From Tolypothrix brevis GSE-NOS-MK-07-07A (GTDB lineage: Bacteria; Cyanobacteriota; Cyanobacteriia; Cyanobacteriales; Nostocaceae): a stretch of DNA of 64,000 nucleotides. Positions 8,850 to 17,335 of this stretch are shown here, one piece after another. Made by a program: the position numbers and the translations under genes. The DNA lies in NCBI GenBank assembly GCA_019358985.1, contig JAHHIJ010000006.1, forward strand, positions 62,001 to 126,000. The letters run 5' to 3'. How positions within the stretch are numbered: the stretch's first letter is position 1; every line of letters starts with the position of its first letter. The notes under the pieces are model-generated. The model searched no databases, had not been told where the DNA came from, and was given only the letters and a program-made list of their open reading frames with translations.

Positions 8850-10574
8850 ATGTCTTCTACGATTCAAGCTTTACCAACTGAGGTAGTATACCTCATTACA
8901 GCCGGAGAGGTAATTGACTCTCTAGCTTCTGTGGTGCGGGAATTGATAGAAAATTCCCTAGATGCAGGTGCAACGCGGATTGTAGTTTCTGTATGGGCGC
9001 AGCAGTGGCGGGTGCGCGTAGCAGATAATGGTTGTGGAATGAATTTGGATGACTTACAACAAGCAGCATTCGCCCACAGTACCAGTAAAATTCGCTCTTG
9101 TGCAGATTTGTGGCAAATTAATAGTTTAGGATTTCGGGGTGAAGCGTTACACAGTTTGACGACTTTGGCAGATTTAGAAATTTTAAGTCGTCCGGCAAAT
9201 TCTGCAAGTGGTGGATTCAGGGTTGTGTATGGCTATGGGGGGGAACCTGTCGCAGTGGAAGCAACAGCGATCGCACCTGGTACAATTGTCACAATATCCA
9301 ATTTATTCGGAAATTGCTCAACTCGTCGTCAAGGTTTGCCAACATCAGCTATTCAAATGAAAGCAGTGCAAGCCTCTATTCATCAAATTGCCTTATGTCA
9401 TCCTCATGTTACCTGGCAAGTGTGGCAAAATGACCGTGAATGGTTCACTCTTTCACCAGCTGCCACAACGGGAAAACTCTTACCACAAATTTTACATCAA
9501 GTTAAACAAGGCGATTTACAAGAACTAAAATTAGAATTACCTAACCCTCCTAATTCTTGTAAAGACGCGATTAATCGCGTCTCTACAAATGCGATTAATC
9601 GCGTCTCTACTAATTCGTCATTATCATTAGTTATAGGATTGCCCGATCGCTGTCATCGTCATCGTCCAGATTGGGTGCGTGTAGCGATCAACGGACGTAT
9701 GGTAAAATCGCCAGAATTAGAGCAAACGATTTTTGCAGGGTTTCATAGAACATTACCACGCGATCGCTATCCAATCTGTATTTTACATCTTGATATTTCC
9801 CCCGATCAAATTAACTGGAACCGCAACCCTGTAAAAACCGAAATTTACCTCAATGAATTAAGCTATTGGCAAGAACAAATATCCAAAGCCATTGAGCAAG
9901 CACTTCGCATCGATTCTGTCAATATCAAAGAAGCAGTTCACACAACACGAGTTAGTAAATTAATCAAAGCTGCGGAAGAAAAAGGCGGTTATCATGTAAA
10001 ACGTCCTAATTCTGAAGAGGAAAATAAGCCGCTTAATTCTCTCAAAGCTGTTGCTCAAGTTAGCAACACATATATAATTGTAGAACATCAAAATGGCATG
10101 TGGTTAGTAGAACAACATATTGCTCATGAGCGAGTTTTATATGAGCAATTATGCGATAATTGGCAACTTGTTACCGTGGAACCTGCAATTATTTTATATC
10201 AATTGTCGTCGGCGCAAGTTTCCCAACTACAACGCATCAATATCGAGATAGAACCTTTTGGTGAAGAACTTTGGGCAGTTCGTAACATACCTGCACTTTT
10301 ACAGCAAAGAGATGATTGTGCTGAAGCTATTTTAGAACTTAGTTGGGGTGGTGATTTACAAACAGCGCAAGTAGCCGTAGCTTGTCGCAGTGCAATTCGC
10401 AACGGTACACCCCTAACTTTGCCAGAAATGCAGACACTATTAGATGATTGGCAACGTACCCGCAATCCGCGCACCTGTCCCCACGGACGCCCGATTTATC
10501 TATCTTTGGAAGAATCAGACCTAGCGCGGTTTTTTCGACGTAATTGGGTGATTGGCAAGAGTCACGGGATTTGA
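8850..10574 (+). CDS. mutL: DNA mismatch repair protein MutL
   Basis: 574 residues. The GHKL ATPase domain (1-220) has ITAGEVID, RELIENSLDAGATRI, VADNGCGMN, STSKI and LGFRGEALHS. The S5-like transducer domain (about 262-355) ends in NRNPVKTEIYL, a divergent form of the usual DVNVHPxK. The C-terminal dimerisation domain (about 405-574) contains VEQHIAHERVLYE, corresponding to the endonuclease motif DQHAxxExxxxE with D changed to E, and the conserved CPHGRP. Between the first two domains, around residues 237-256, sits an in-frame repeat insertion giving DAINRVST-NAINRVST. The gene starts about 40 bp after the tnpB element's right end. Confidence 0.95.
   Translation: MSSTIQALPTEVVYLITAGEVIDSLASVVRELIENSLDAGATRIVVSVWAQQWRVRVADNGCGMNLDDLQQAAFAHSTSKIRSCADLWQINSLGFRGEALHSLTTLADLEILSRPANSASGGFRVVYGYGGEPVAVEATAIAPGTIVTISNLFGNCSTRRQGLPTSAIQMKAVQASIHQIALCHPHVTWQVWQNDREWFTLSPAATTGKLLPQILHQVKQGDLQELKLELPNPPNSCKDAINRVSTNAINRVSTNSSLSLVIGLPDRCHRHRPDWVRVAINGRMVKSPELEQTIFAGFHRTLPRDRYPICILHLDISPDQINWNRNPVKTEIYLNELSYWQEQISKAIEQALRIDSVNIKEAVHTTRVSKLIKAAEEKGGYHVKRPNSEEENKPLNSLKAVAQVSNTYIIVEHQNGMWLVEQHIAHERVLYEQLCDNWQLVTVEPAIILYQLSSAQVSQLQRINIEIEPFGEELWAVRNIPALLQQRDDCAEAILELSWGGDLQTAQVAVACRSAIRNGTPLTLPEMQTLLDDWQRTRNPRTCPHGRPIYLSLEESDLARFFRRNWVIGKSHGI
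9559..9610. repeat. Palindromic repeat (1.5 copies) inserted in frame in mutL
   Basis: One full copy of the palindrome gacgcgattaatcgcgtc with flanking ctctac is followed by a second copy lacking its left arm. Both are read in frame and give DAINRVST and NAINRVST. The same palindrome stands free at 3403-3430. It lies at the junction of the ATPase and transducer domains of MutL, where length variation would be tolerated. Confidence 0.85.
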
Positions 10575-10623
10575 TTGAATGTCCGTTTAATTAACAGTAA
10601 TAAAAACCTACCTACCGTCGTAG

Positions 10624-10739
10624 AGACGTTCCGGCGGAACGTCTTTACAATTAGACGTTCCGGCGGAACGTCTTTACAATTAGACGTTCCGGCGGAACGT
10701 CTTTACAATTAGACGTTCCGGCGGAACGTCTTTACAATT
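10624..10739. repeat. Four tandem 29-bp palindromic repeats
   Basis: Four almost identical 29-bp units, each made of the 19-bp palindrome gacgttccggcggaacgtc followed by tttacaatta, between mutL and the end of the cpc operon (the two are convergent). Each unit can form a stem of about 9 bp. The same core recurs at 15092-15110, 62552-62578 and 62644-62671. Spacers are identical and as short as the arms, so this is not a CRISPR array. Confidence 0.9.
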
Positions 10740-10806
10740 GTAAGTAATTTAGCGGACATGATATGAGCCAATTCCTGTTCGGCATTAACAGACTTATATA
10801 TAAAAC

Positions 10807-10836
10807 GGGCGTAGAAAATTGAACTTTTCCACGCCC
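10807..10836 (-). terminator. Terminator hairpin of the cpc operon
   Basis: Inverted repeat gggcgt...acgccc with a paired gaaaa/tttttc interior, lying 30 bp after the cpcD stop on the minus strand and followed in that direction by a T-rich run. This is the form expected of a factor-independent terminator for the operon. Confidence 0.6.
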
Positions 10837-10865
10837 ATAAATACAAATATCAGATATGATTGCGG

Positions 10866-11123
10866 TCAGTTTTCCGATGCAGCTTCCGTTGAATTTTCAC
10901 TTAACGGACGGATGCCAACAATTTTGCCACCTAATCGGGTAATGCGTCGCATCTCATCATTCATGCGGCTATAGGGGACTTGAATCAGAATTGTGCTGCT
11001 ATTACGAACCGGATAATTATTTTTTCCAGTTTGGTCGTTTTGCCGTAATCCTTCTACTTCATAGACAAAAAAGCGATTGTCTGAAGTTGAACTTGACGCT
11101 TTCATCCGTGGCTGTGCCAACAT
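10866..11123 (-). CDS. cpcD: Phycobilisome rod-capping small linker CpcD
   Basis: 85 residues, a stand-alone CpcD-like domain. Core: NRFFVYEVEGLRQND, NNYPVRNSSTILIQVPYSRMNDEMRRITRLGGKIVGIRPL, matching the family's small beta-sheet fold. CpcD caps the outer end of phycocyanin rods and sets rod length. It is the last gene of the operon, 14 bp after the preceding linker, with a good site (aggaga) before its ATG at 11123. Confidence 0.93.
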   Translation of the reverse strand: MLAQPRMKASSSTSDNRFFVYEVEGLRQNDQTGKNNYPVRNSSTILIQVPYSRMNDEMRRITRLGGKIVGIRPLSENSTEAASEN

Positions 11124-11137
11124 AATGATTCTATCTC

Positions 11138-12010
11138 CTATTGTGCGAAGGTGATGCTGGCAACCTTACCGCCCAGCTTATTAATTTGCTGCAAAGTACT
11201 GGATAGCTGTTCGTAGGGGACGATGAACTCTTTATTGCTACGACGAACTTTCGGATATCTTGGCAAACTGATACCCGTAACTTCAATTCGGTAGAGACGC
11301 GGGGTAGAGCCTTGGGAGGATCTACCAAAGGTGCGGCTGGGAGCAGTCCCTTGGAGTGAGGGTTGGTATGCCCAACCTTCACTGCCACCGGAAGGAGGGA
11401 TGATTGCAGTGGCACTATTTTTAGCTAAGTCAGCTGCCAGACGAGAGCTCGTACCTGCTAGCTGGGAGCGATCGCTATTGGCATAGCCGCGATAAAGGCG
11501 GAACATACGAGTGAAACCAACTGTTCTCTGACCGATTCCTGTGGTTACAAGATCACGGTAGAAGGGGACGATGGCATCCCCAAAGTTGGCATCATATTCA
11601 GCAGAGTCGATATAGGAATCGATGTCTGCCTCGAATCCTTTATTTTGGTAGAGATCGAGATGGGAAATCACTTCCGACTCATCGTAGGGAGCGCGTCCCA
11701 ACAAATGTTTAAAGTTCAATTCTATTACCCGAGTTTGAAAATGCGGGTAAAAGAACTTGGTTTTGTATAAGTCAGATTTGGCAACGGCTCTGACGAAATC
11801 CCGAACACTGAGTTTACCATTGGTCAGCAACGACTCCAAGCTGGTGAGACGTTCTGACTGCATCAGGTAATCGTTGCCTAATACCTGACGATAAACTGCC
11901 TGGATGACAATTTTACCATCTTCTGGTGTCCAGTTTGGACGCAGTTCAGTCGGGCGTGTTTGGTCAAAAGCCGTAGTTCCCAAACGAGATGCTGCGGTTG
12001 TAATTGCCAC
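11138..12010 (-). CDS. cpcC: Phycobilisome rod linker, phycocyanin-associated (CpcC/CpcI type)
   Basis: 290 residues. N-terminal Pfam00427-type linker domain (about 20-180: [103 protein letters not shown]). A flexible segment follows, then a C-terminal CpcD-like domain (about 235-290). It joins phycocyanin hexamers within rods. Translation begins at a GTG at 12010 with the site AAGGAGAATATTC in front, which decides the start. In the cpc2 naming of chromatically acclimating strains this position would be cpcI2. Confidence 0.92.
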   Translation of the reverse strand: MAITTAASRLGTTAFDQTRPTELRPNWTPEDGKIVIQAVYRQVLGNDYLMQSERLTSLESLLTNGKLSVRDFVRAVAKSDLYKTKFFYPHFQTRVIELNFKHLLGRAPYDESEVISHLDLYQNKGFEADIDSYIDSAEYDANFGDAIVPFYRDLVTTGIGQRTVGFTRMFRLYRGYANSDRSQLAGTSSRLAADLAKNSATAIIPPSGGSEGWAYQPSLQGTAPSRTFGRSSQGSTPRLYRIEVTGISLPRYPKVRRSNKEFIVPYEQLSSTLQQINKLGGKVASITFAQ

Positions 12011-12053
12011 GAATATTCTCCTTATACACTTATATGTTGCAAAATTGATCGGT

Positions 12054-12863
12054 TTAGGCAGGAGAAATATTTACTACCCGGCTACCCCGCTGATTTAGTC
12101 TTTGCAGAGTGGGTGAGAGTTGATCGTAGGTGACTAAATACTCACTCATACTGCGCCGAATTTGGGGAGTTCGTCCTCTATTTGCTTGCATAAATCGCAC
12201 TCGGTAAAGCTGCCCGCGATCGCCTGCCACAGTGCCAGTAAGTCCCTTTCCGAAGCTAGGAGTCTGAACGGGAGTAGCCATATTCAGAGCGAGATCCTGG
12301 GTTAACCAAGCAGATTTATTTTTACCTTGGGCGCGATCGCTATTAGCATACCCCCGGTATATTTGAAACATCCGGCTGAAGCCTACTGTTTTTTGTCCCC
12401 GTTGAGTTGCAAATCCTCGATAATAGGGAACGATTGATTCTCCAAAGTTTTCTTGATATTCCAGTGAATCAATATAGGAATTGATTTCTGCCTCGTATCC
12501 TTTTTCTGTATATATATTGACGTGGTAAGCAATTTCTGCTTCATCGTAGGTAGCACGACCAAGCAGGTGCTTGTAGTTCAATTCGATGAAGCGGACTTGA
12601 GGTGTAGAGTAAAAGAACTTTTGTCGATATAGCTCAGATTGTGCTAACGATCGCACAAAATCCCGAACGGTAATGTTACCCTGCTGCAATAGCGATTCTG
12701 CACTGGTGAGACGTTCACTTTGCATCAAGTGGTCATTGCCAAACACCTGTCGATAGGCAGCAAGAATCACCGCTTTTAAATCTTCATTTCCCCGCAATTC
12801 TGTGGGAGATGTGCTGACAAACGGCTCAAATCCTAGCTGACTGGCTGCCATAGTACTAGTCAT
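12054..12863 (-). CDS. cpcC: Phycobilisome rod linker, phycocyanin-associated (CpcC/CpcH type)
   Basis: 269 residues from the ATG at 12863, preceded by AAGGAGATCAGTT; a longer frame from 12944 is open but lacks such a site and adds 27 unrelated residues. Domain order is as in its neighbour: Pfam00427-type linker domain (about 20-180), then a CpcD-like domain (about 215-269). It is a paralogue of the next gene, sharing [34 protein letters not shown] and [17 protein letters not shown], but diverged in the linker between domains. Two different rod linkers in a row after cpcA are typical of cpc2-type operons (cpcH2, cpcI2). Confidence 0.92.
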   Translation of the reverse strand: MTSTMAASQLGFEPFVSTSPTELRGNEDLKAVILAAYRQVFGNDHLMQSERLTSAESLLQQGNITVRDFVRSLAQSELYRQKFFYSTPQVRFIELNYKHLLGRATYDEAEIAYHVNIYTEKGYEAEINSYIDSLEYQENFGESIVPYYRGFATQRGQKTVGFSRMFQIYRGYANSDRAQGKNKSAWLTQDLALNMATPVQTPSFGKGLTGTVAGDRGQLYRVRFMQANRGRTPQIRRSMSEYLVTYDQLSPTLQRLNQRGSRVVNISPA

Positions 12864-12976
12864 AACTGATCTCCTTAATTTCAAGCACGAAAAAACATAC
12901 CCAGAACCCCCAAAAACTGCCCATGCTATCAAATTAGCATTCACAGCCTTTAGTTGTTCTGGGCAAAAGGAAACTC

Positions 12977-13465
12977 CTAGCTTAAGGCGTTAATGGCATA
13001 GTCAATGTAGGAATTTGCTTCTACAGCCGGATCGCCACTCAATCCGTGATTTCCTTTGATGTACTTGAGAGCTTCAACGTACCAGCTGGGAGACAAATCA
13101 AAGGTGCGGTTGATTTCAGCCAAACCACCAATTAAGTAGTCATCCAAAGGACCTGTACCACCTGCTATTAGACAGTAAGTGATAATACGAATGTAGTAAC
13201 CAATGTCCCGCGCACACTTTGCTTTCCCTGCGGGAGTTGAAGCAAAGTTGTTACCCTGCATTTGGGTTGTGTAGGGAAATTTTTGATACACTGCGTTGGC
13301 TGCGCCATCAGCTAGGCTTTGAGCTTTAGAGCTCAACCCTTTGGCTGCATCAAGGCTAACATTTGCTTGACGGAAGCGTCCAAATGCCACTTGAATTTCT
13401 GTGGAGCTGAGAAACCGTCCTTGAGAATCTGCGGTAGCGACGGCTTCTGTTAAAGGTGTTTTCAT
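12977..13465 (-). CDS. cpcA: Phycocyanin alpha subunit
   Basis: 162 residues, full length for the family. C84 in [15 protein letters not shown] is the phycocyanobilin attachment site. The N-terminus [25 protein letters not shown] and C-terminus [14 protein letters not shown] are typical of CpcA. With CpcB it forms the alpha-beta monomer of phycocyanin, the red-absorbing rod pigment of the phycobilisome. The site gagg precedes ATG 13465. It follows cpcB after an unusually long spacer of 529 bp. Confidence 0.97.
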   Translation of the reverse strand: MKTPLTEAVATADSQGRFLSSTEIQVAFGRFRQANVSLDAAKGLSSKAQSLADGAANAVYQKFPYTTQMQGNNFASTPAGKAKCARDIGYYIRIITYCLIAGGTGPLDDYLIGGLAEINRTFDLSPSWYVEALKYIKGNHGLSGDPAVEANSYIDYAINALS

Positions 13466-13994
13466 AAAACCTCGTAGTATGTGGTAAATTCAGTCACTTT
13501 CAGTGCTGAGAGGGAAACAGCAAATCGCGATTTTAATCGCTTTGAATATTTGAAACCATTATCGCCTTGGGGTTACTTAATTTGGTCTGCTATTGTGCTG
13601 CACTTTCAACGGGACAATTACCGTTTCAAACTTTTCGCCCTGTACGCATAATGTTTTGCACACGATGTGCCTCCCTTGCGGGGTGATGTTAGCCTCGACC
13701 TGTTATAAGAGCTTGTTAGACTTGCAGCACTAATTCAGTGACCTTAAATTTGTTTAACTGCAAATGACAGAGCGGGGAACTGGCTTGTCTGGCGACACGC
13801 TTACGCGAACGCATTCCAGGGTGTCGTGACTCGAATAACGCTTACCTATTGCTAGGTGGTCTGGTCAGTATGGCTTGTTTGATTGCTCTTACAAGCCCAG
13901 TCCCTTTCGGTCGGTGGGTTACTGACGTTATAATCCTTTCAACAAATATGTAAAGTTGTGCGTCAGAAAGTTGAAATAATGAAGTGGCGATTTA
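13466..13994 (-). other. Unusually long cpcB-cpcA intercistronic spacer
   Basis: 529 bp lie between the cpcB stop and the cpcA start; in most cpc operons this is of the order of 50-150 bp. It has no ORF of note. It contains a dispersed GC-rich repeat with acgcttacgcgaacgc (about 13787-13816) and several short inverted pairs, including cccagtccc/ggtcggtggg near 13900 and gcacacgatgtgc near 13658. It could hold an internal promoter, a processing site or a partial terminator that sets the ratio of cpcB to downstream products, or just an inserted repeat. Confidence 0.6.
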
Positions 13995-14513
13995 CTAACC
14001 TACTGCGGCAGCAGCGCGATCAAAGTAACTACCCAATTCAGCCATTAAGGAGCTACAATCACCACGGGTAACACCGTTGGGGTCGTTAGCGATGGCGATC
14101 GCCGCTTCTTTCATTTTGTTCACCCCAGTCGCTACGGAAGGTCCAGGAACACCCAGCGCTTGGTATGTTTCACGCAAACCGTTCAAACAGCGATCGTCTA
14201 AAACGCTAGCATCACCTGCAAACACAGCGTAGGTAACATAGCGTAGGATAATTTCCATATCACGCAAGCAAGCAGCCATGCGACGGTTGGTGTAAGCATT
14301 ACCACCTGGTGCAATCAACTGGGGTTGGTCTGCAAACAATGCCCGTGCTGCATTGGCAACGATGGTAGATCCATTGCCGGTAATACGGTTAACAACATCC
14401 ATCCGCTTGGTACCGGCAGCCACCATAGCCTTCAATGCATCGATTTCTGCATCGCTGACGTATGTGCCTCGGGTATCAGCCTGGGAAACTACTTTGGTAA
14501 AAGCGTCAAGCAT
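13995..14513 (-). CDS. cpcB: Phycocyanin beta subunit
   Basis: 172 residues. The two chromophore cysteines are C82 (RRMAACLRD) and C153 (GDCSSLM), and the N72 that is methylated in this family is present (GNAYTN). First gene of a minus-strand operon cpcB-cpcA-linker-linker-cpcD. There is no cpcE/cpcF lyase or cpcG gene after it, unlike constitutive cpc1 operons, and the order equals the cpc2 operon of Fremyella-type strains. Ribosome-binding site taggaga is 8 bp before the ATG. An L box lies 364 bp upstream. Confidence 0.97.
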   Translation of the reverse strand: MLDAFTKVVSQADTRGTYVSDAEIDALKAMVAAGTKRMDVVNRITGNGSTIVANAARALFADQPQLIAPGGNAYTNRRMAACLRDMEIILRYVTYAVFAGDASVLDDRCLNGLRETYQALGVPGPSVATGVNKMKEAAIAIANDPNGVTRGDCSSLMAELGSYFDRAAAAVG

Positions 14514-14876
14514 TCCAGCGTCTCCTAATAATTTTTACTATGCTGTTGATTCAAATTCGGTTCAAAGTTGATTTGGATAAGCATATTGAAAGATGGCTCC
14601 GCTATCATTAGTAAACAGGCAAACAGTCACTCATCGAGTTAAACTTGCTTGAAAAACAAGGCAAATTCATCCGTGAACTGTTAGCTAGTTTCAATGCACC
14701 AACGGTACAGCTATAAATCAATACTGCCAATATCCTAGGGCAACCATTTCCCTCAGACTGACAAGCCCAGATAATGAAATGGCTGTTCATCAATTTTTCA
14801 GAAACTGAATCTTCTCCATCAAGGGCAAAGAGTTCAGTTGTTTTTTGAACCTATAATTTGATTAAAGCAATCTGTT

Positions 14877-14894
14877 TGTGCAAATTTTGTGCAA
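14877..14894 (-). promoter_or_regulatory. L box, direct repeat TTGCACA-N4-TTGCACA
   Basis: On the minus strand, reading toward cpcB, the sequence is TTGCACA-AAAT-TTGCACA. This is exactly the L-box consensus described as the RcaC binding site in cpc2 and related light-colour-regulated genes. A possible -10 (ttatag near 14850-14856) lies about 20 bp downstream, so the second half-site would overlap the -35 position and give a leader of about 330 nt. Family knowledge: phosphorylated RcaC activates cpc2 in red light. The match is seen directly; the regulation is inferred. Confidence 0.85.
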
Positions 14895-15058
14895 TTTTAA
14901 AAGTGTCGCCGGAAAATTGGTTAAAAAATATTAAGGAAACGCTGAAACCTTTGTGATTCAAAGGATTAATTGTATTTTAGTTTTGTCTTTAGACTTAACT
15001 TATTGTTACATTTGGTTTTGGACTTTGAAACCGCTTCCGTCTCTGTGGACTAACTCCT

Positions 15059-15141
15059 ACAGCAGATTGGGTTGTGATTAAATACACGTAGAGACGTTCC
15101 GACGGAACGTCTTTACAGGGTTTTGGGTTTTACCCATTGCT
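15059..15141 (-). repeat. MITE-like repeat, family B, degenerate copy
   Basis: It starts with acagcagatt and matches, in reverse orientation, the 3' two-thirds of the element at 39681-39788: attaaatacacgtagagacg, then a palindrome (here gacgttccgacggaacgtc), then ggttttgggttttac. The distal terminal repeat is missing. The palindrome core differs from that of the other family-B copies. Confidence 0.65.
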
Positions 15142-15245
15142 AACCCCCATAAATTCATTTATGGGGCTAGGGCGCCGTTGTATTATTGGTCTAAAGCCGA
15201 AACTCAAAACAAAAGCCAGATATTTGGCAAAACTGCAAATTAAAG

Positions 15246-17015
15246 ATGAACGCTACACAAGAACAACTTAAAGTAAAACTTAAACAAGCGATGGGAGCAG
15301 CTTTTGGGGCAGAATACGCCGAAACTGACCCAATTTTGGTATCTACAAGCAATCCTAAGTTTGGTGATTATCAAGCGAATGTATCTTTATCCTTGGGGAA
15401 AAAGTTAGGACAGCAACCAAGAGCGATCGCTTCTGCTATCCTTGAAAAATTACATGTCAGCGATATCTGTGAACCTCCTGAAATTGCCGGTCCTGGCTTT
15501 ATTAATCTCAAACTGAAAACAGTATACCTGGAAGCACAACTAAACGCGATTCAGACCGATTCTCGTTTGGGGATAACACCCACCAAAAACCCAAAGCGGG
15601 TAATTGTGGATTATCCTAGTCCGAACATAGCCAAAGAAATGCATGTAGGACATTTGCGTCCAGCAGTGATTGGAGATTGCATTTCCCGAATTTTAGAATT
15701 TATCGGTGATGACGTACTGCGGGTTAGTCATATAGGAGACTGGGGAACACCTTTTGGGATGCTTATAGCCTACTTGCAAACCGAATACCCAGAAGCACTG
15801 ACAACGGATGAGACACTAGATTTAGGAGATTTGTCTTCATTTTATCGTCAGGCAAAAAAACGCTTTGATACCGATGACGAGTTTAAGGAAGTTGCTCGAC
15901 AGGCTGTGGTAAATTTACAGGCGGGTGATGAAGAAACTCTGCTATCATGGAAGATTGTCTGTCAACTATCTAGTAGAGCATACGAAGTAATTTACAATTT
16001 AATGGGGATTGCTCCCTTTATTGAGCGCGGTGAATCCTTCTATAATGCGTTGTTACCTGAAATAGTAGAGGAATTGGACAAACTGGGGCTGTTGGTAGAA
16101 AATCAAGGAGCCAAATGCGTTTTTCTCGAAGGTTTTACAAATAGGGATGGTGAACCTCTACCTTTAATTGTGCAGAAGTCGGATGGGGGTTATAATTATG
16201 CAGCTACAGATTTAGCCGCAATTCGTTATCGGGTTAAAGTAGATAAAGCTCAACGGGTGATTTATCCAGTTGGTGCAGAACAAACTAATCATTTTGCCCA
16301 GATTTTTCAAGTGGGACGGCGAAGTGGTTGGATTACAGATAATATAGAGTTTCTTCATGCACCCTTTGGCTTAGTGTTGGATGAAGATGGTCAGAAGTTG
16401 AAAACTCGGTCTGGGGATGCGGTACGATTGCAGGATTTGTTGGATGGTGCGATCGCTAAAGTCCGTACTGACCTAGAAAGAAGATTACAACAAGAAGAGC
16501 GCCAAGAAACTGAAGAATTTATTAACAAAGTTGCTCAGGTAGTCGGTATCAGTGCAGTTAAATATGCTGACTTGAGTCAAAACCGCACCAGCAGCTACAT
16601 TTTTAGTTATGATAAAATGCTGGCTCTCCAAGGTAATACGGCACCTTATATGTTATATGCTTATGCGCGGATTCAGGGAATTAGCCGCAAGGGTGATATT
16701 AATTTTGAACAGTTAGGAGACAATGCGAAAGTCCTATTGCAGCATGAAACAGAAATAACCTTAGCGAAGCATATATTACAGTTGGATGAAGTTATTACTG
16801 CCATCGAGCAAGATTTGCTACCCAATCGTCTGTGTGAATATTTGTTTCAACTTAGCCAGAAGTTTAACCTATTTTACGATCGCGATCGCGGGGTTAGAGT
16901 CTTGGATGCAGAAGAACCCTTGCGGACATCTCGATTAGTCCTATGTGATTTAACTGCTAAAACCCTGAAACTGGGACTTTCTTTGTTAGGAATTGAGGTA
17001 TTGGAAAGGATGTAG
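15246..17015 (+). CDS. argS: Arginyl-tRNA synthetase
   Basis: 589 residues, class I synthetase. The N-terminal additional domain (about 1-95) has [12 protein letters not shown]. The HIGH motif appears as HVGH at residues 133-136 in [18 protein letters not shown]. The tRNA synthetase core includes [14 protein letters not shown] and [11 protein letters not shown], and ArgRS normally has a degenerate KMSKS. The C-terminal DALR anticodon-binding domain has [27 protein letters not shown]. It charges tRNA-Arg in the cytosol. It is monocistronic as far as can be seen and divergent from the cpc operon. Confidence 0.97.
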   Translation: MNATQEQLKVKLKQAMGAAFGAEYAETDPILVSTSNPKFGDYQANVSLSLGKKLGQQPRAIASAILEKLHVSDICEPPEIAGPGFINLKLKTVYLEAQLNAIQTDSRLGITPTKNPKRVIVDYPSPNIAKEMHVGHLRPAVIGDCISRILEFIGDDVLRVSHIGDWGTPFGMLIAYLQTEYPEALTTDETLDLGDLSSFYRQAKKRFDTDDEFKEVARQAVVNLQAGDEETLLSWKIVCQLSSRAYEVIYNLMGIAPFIERGESFYNALLPEIVEELDKLGLLVENQGAKCVFLEGFTNRDGEPLPLIVQKSDGGYNYAATDLAAIRYRVKVDKAQRVIYPVGAEQTNHFAQIFQVGRRSGWITDNIEFLHAPFGLVLDEDGQKLKTRSGDAVRLQDLLDGAIAKVRTDLERRLQQEERQETEEFINKVAQVVGISAVKYADLSQNRTSSYIFSYDKMLALQGNTAPYMLYAYARIQGISRKGDINFEQLGDNAKVLLQHETEITLAKHILQLDEVITAIEQDLLPNRLCEYLFQLSQKFNLFYDRDRGVRVLDAEEPLRTSRLVLCDLTAKTLKLGLSLLGIEVLERM

Positions 17016-17183
17016 ATGTTCCCAGGGAAATTTATTTGCTGCTGGGCAAGATATAGGGAAAATTGTCAGTGGTAAATAAAGAGTTGTTTAAATCCAAAAG
17101 GGAATATTTTTCAAACCCTTTCCCCCCTTAGATATATGTCAAAGAAGTGTTGCGTTTTAACCGTGTCTGGTTGTTTCCTTAAG

Positions 17184-17290
17184 ATACAGCAGATTTCAGG
17201 TAAATGAAGTACATATATAAAACCCCTCTCCTTGTAGAGACGTAGCACTGCTACGTCTCTTGTATTCGATAAAAGCGGAATCTGCTGTAT
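17184..17290 (+). repeat. MITE-like repeat, family B, intact copy
   Basis: 107 bp bounded by 13-bp inverted ends atacagcagattt and gaatctgctgtat, holding the palindromic module gtagagacgtagcac/gctacgtctct in the middle. It lies in the argS to ATP-grasp gap (17016-17335), which is otherwise without recognisable content. Related copies are at 39681-39788 and 15059-15141. Confidence 0.75.
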
Positions 17291-17335
17291 ACCAGAGAAA
17301 TAACCCAGTATTGGGATTAATATAGGATAAGGATT

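Larger units (their letters stand above)
14514..15245. other. cpcB upstream region / argS upstream region
   Basis: This 732-bp gap between divergent cpcB and argS holds the cpcB leader, the L box (14877-14894) and, next to argS, a degenerate MITE (15059-15141). I see no convincing gene; a 61-codon minus-strand frame at 14608-14793 has no coding character. A tgttgattcaaattcgg region just upstream of cpcB belongs to its leader. Confidence 0.6.

Noticed and set aside
10624-10739. CRISPR-like array
   Set aside because: The units are contiguous 29-bp palindromes without unique spacers, and no cas gene is near.
14608-14793. 61-codon minus-strand frame in the cpcB upstream region
   Set aside because: No ribosome-binding site, no protein-like pattern, and it lies in the probable cpcB leader.
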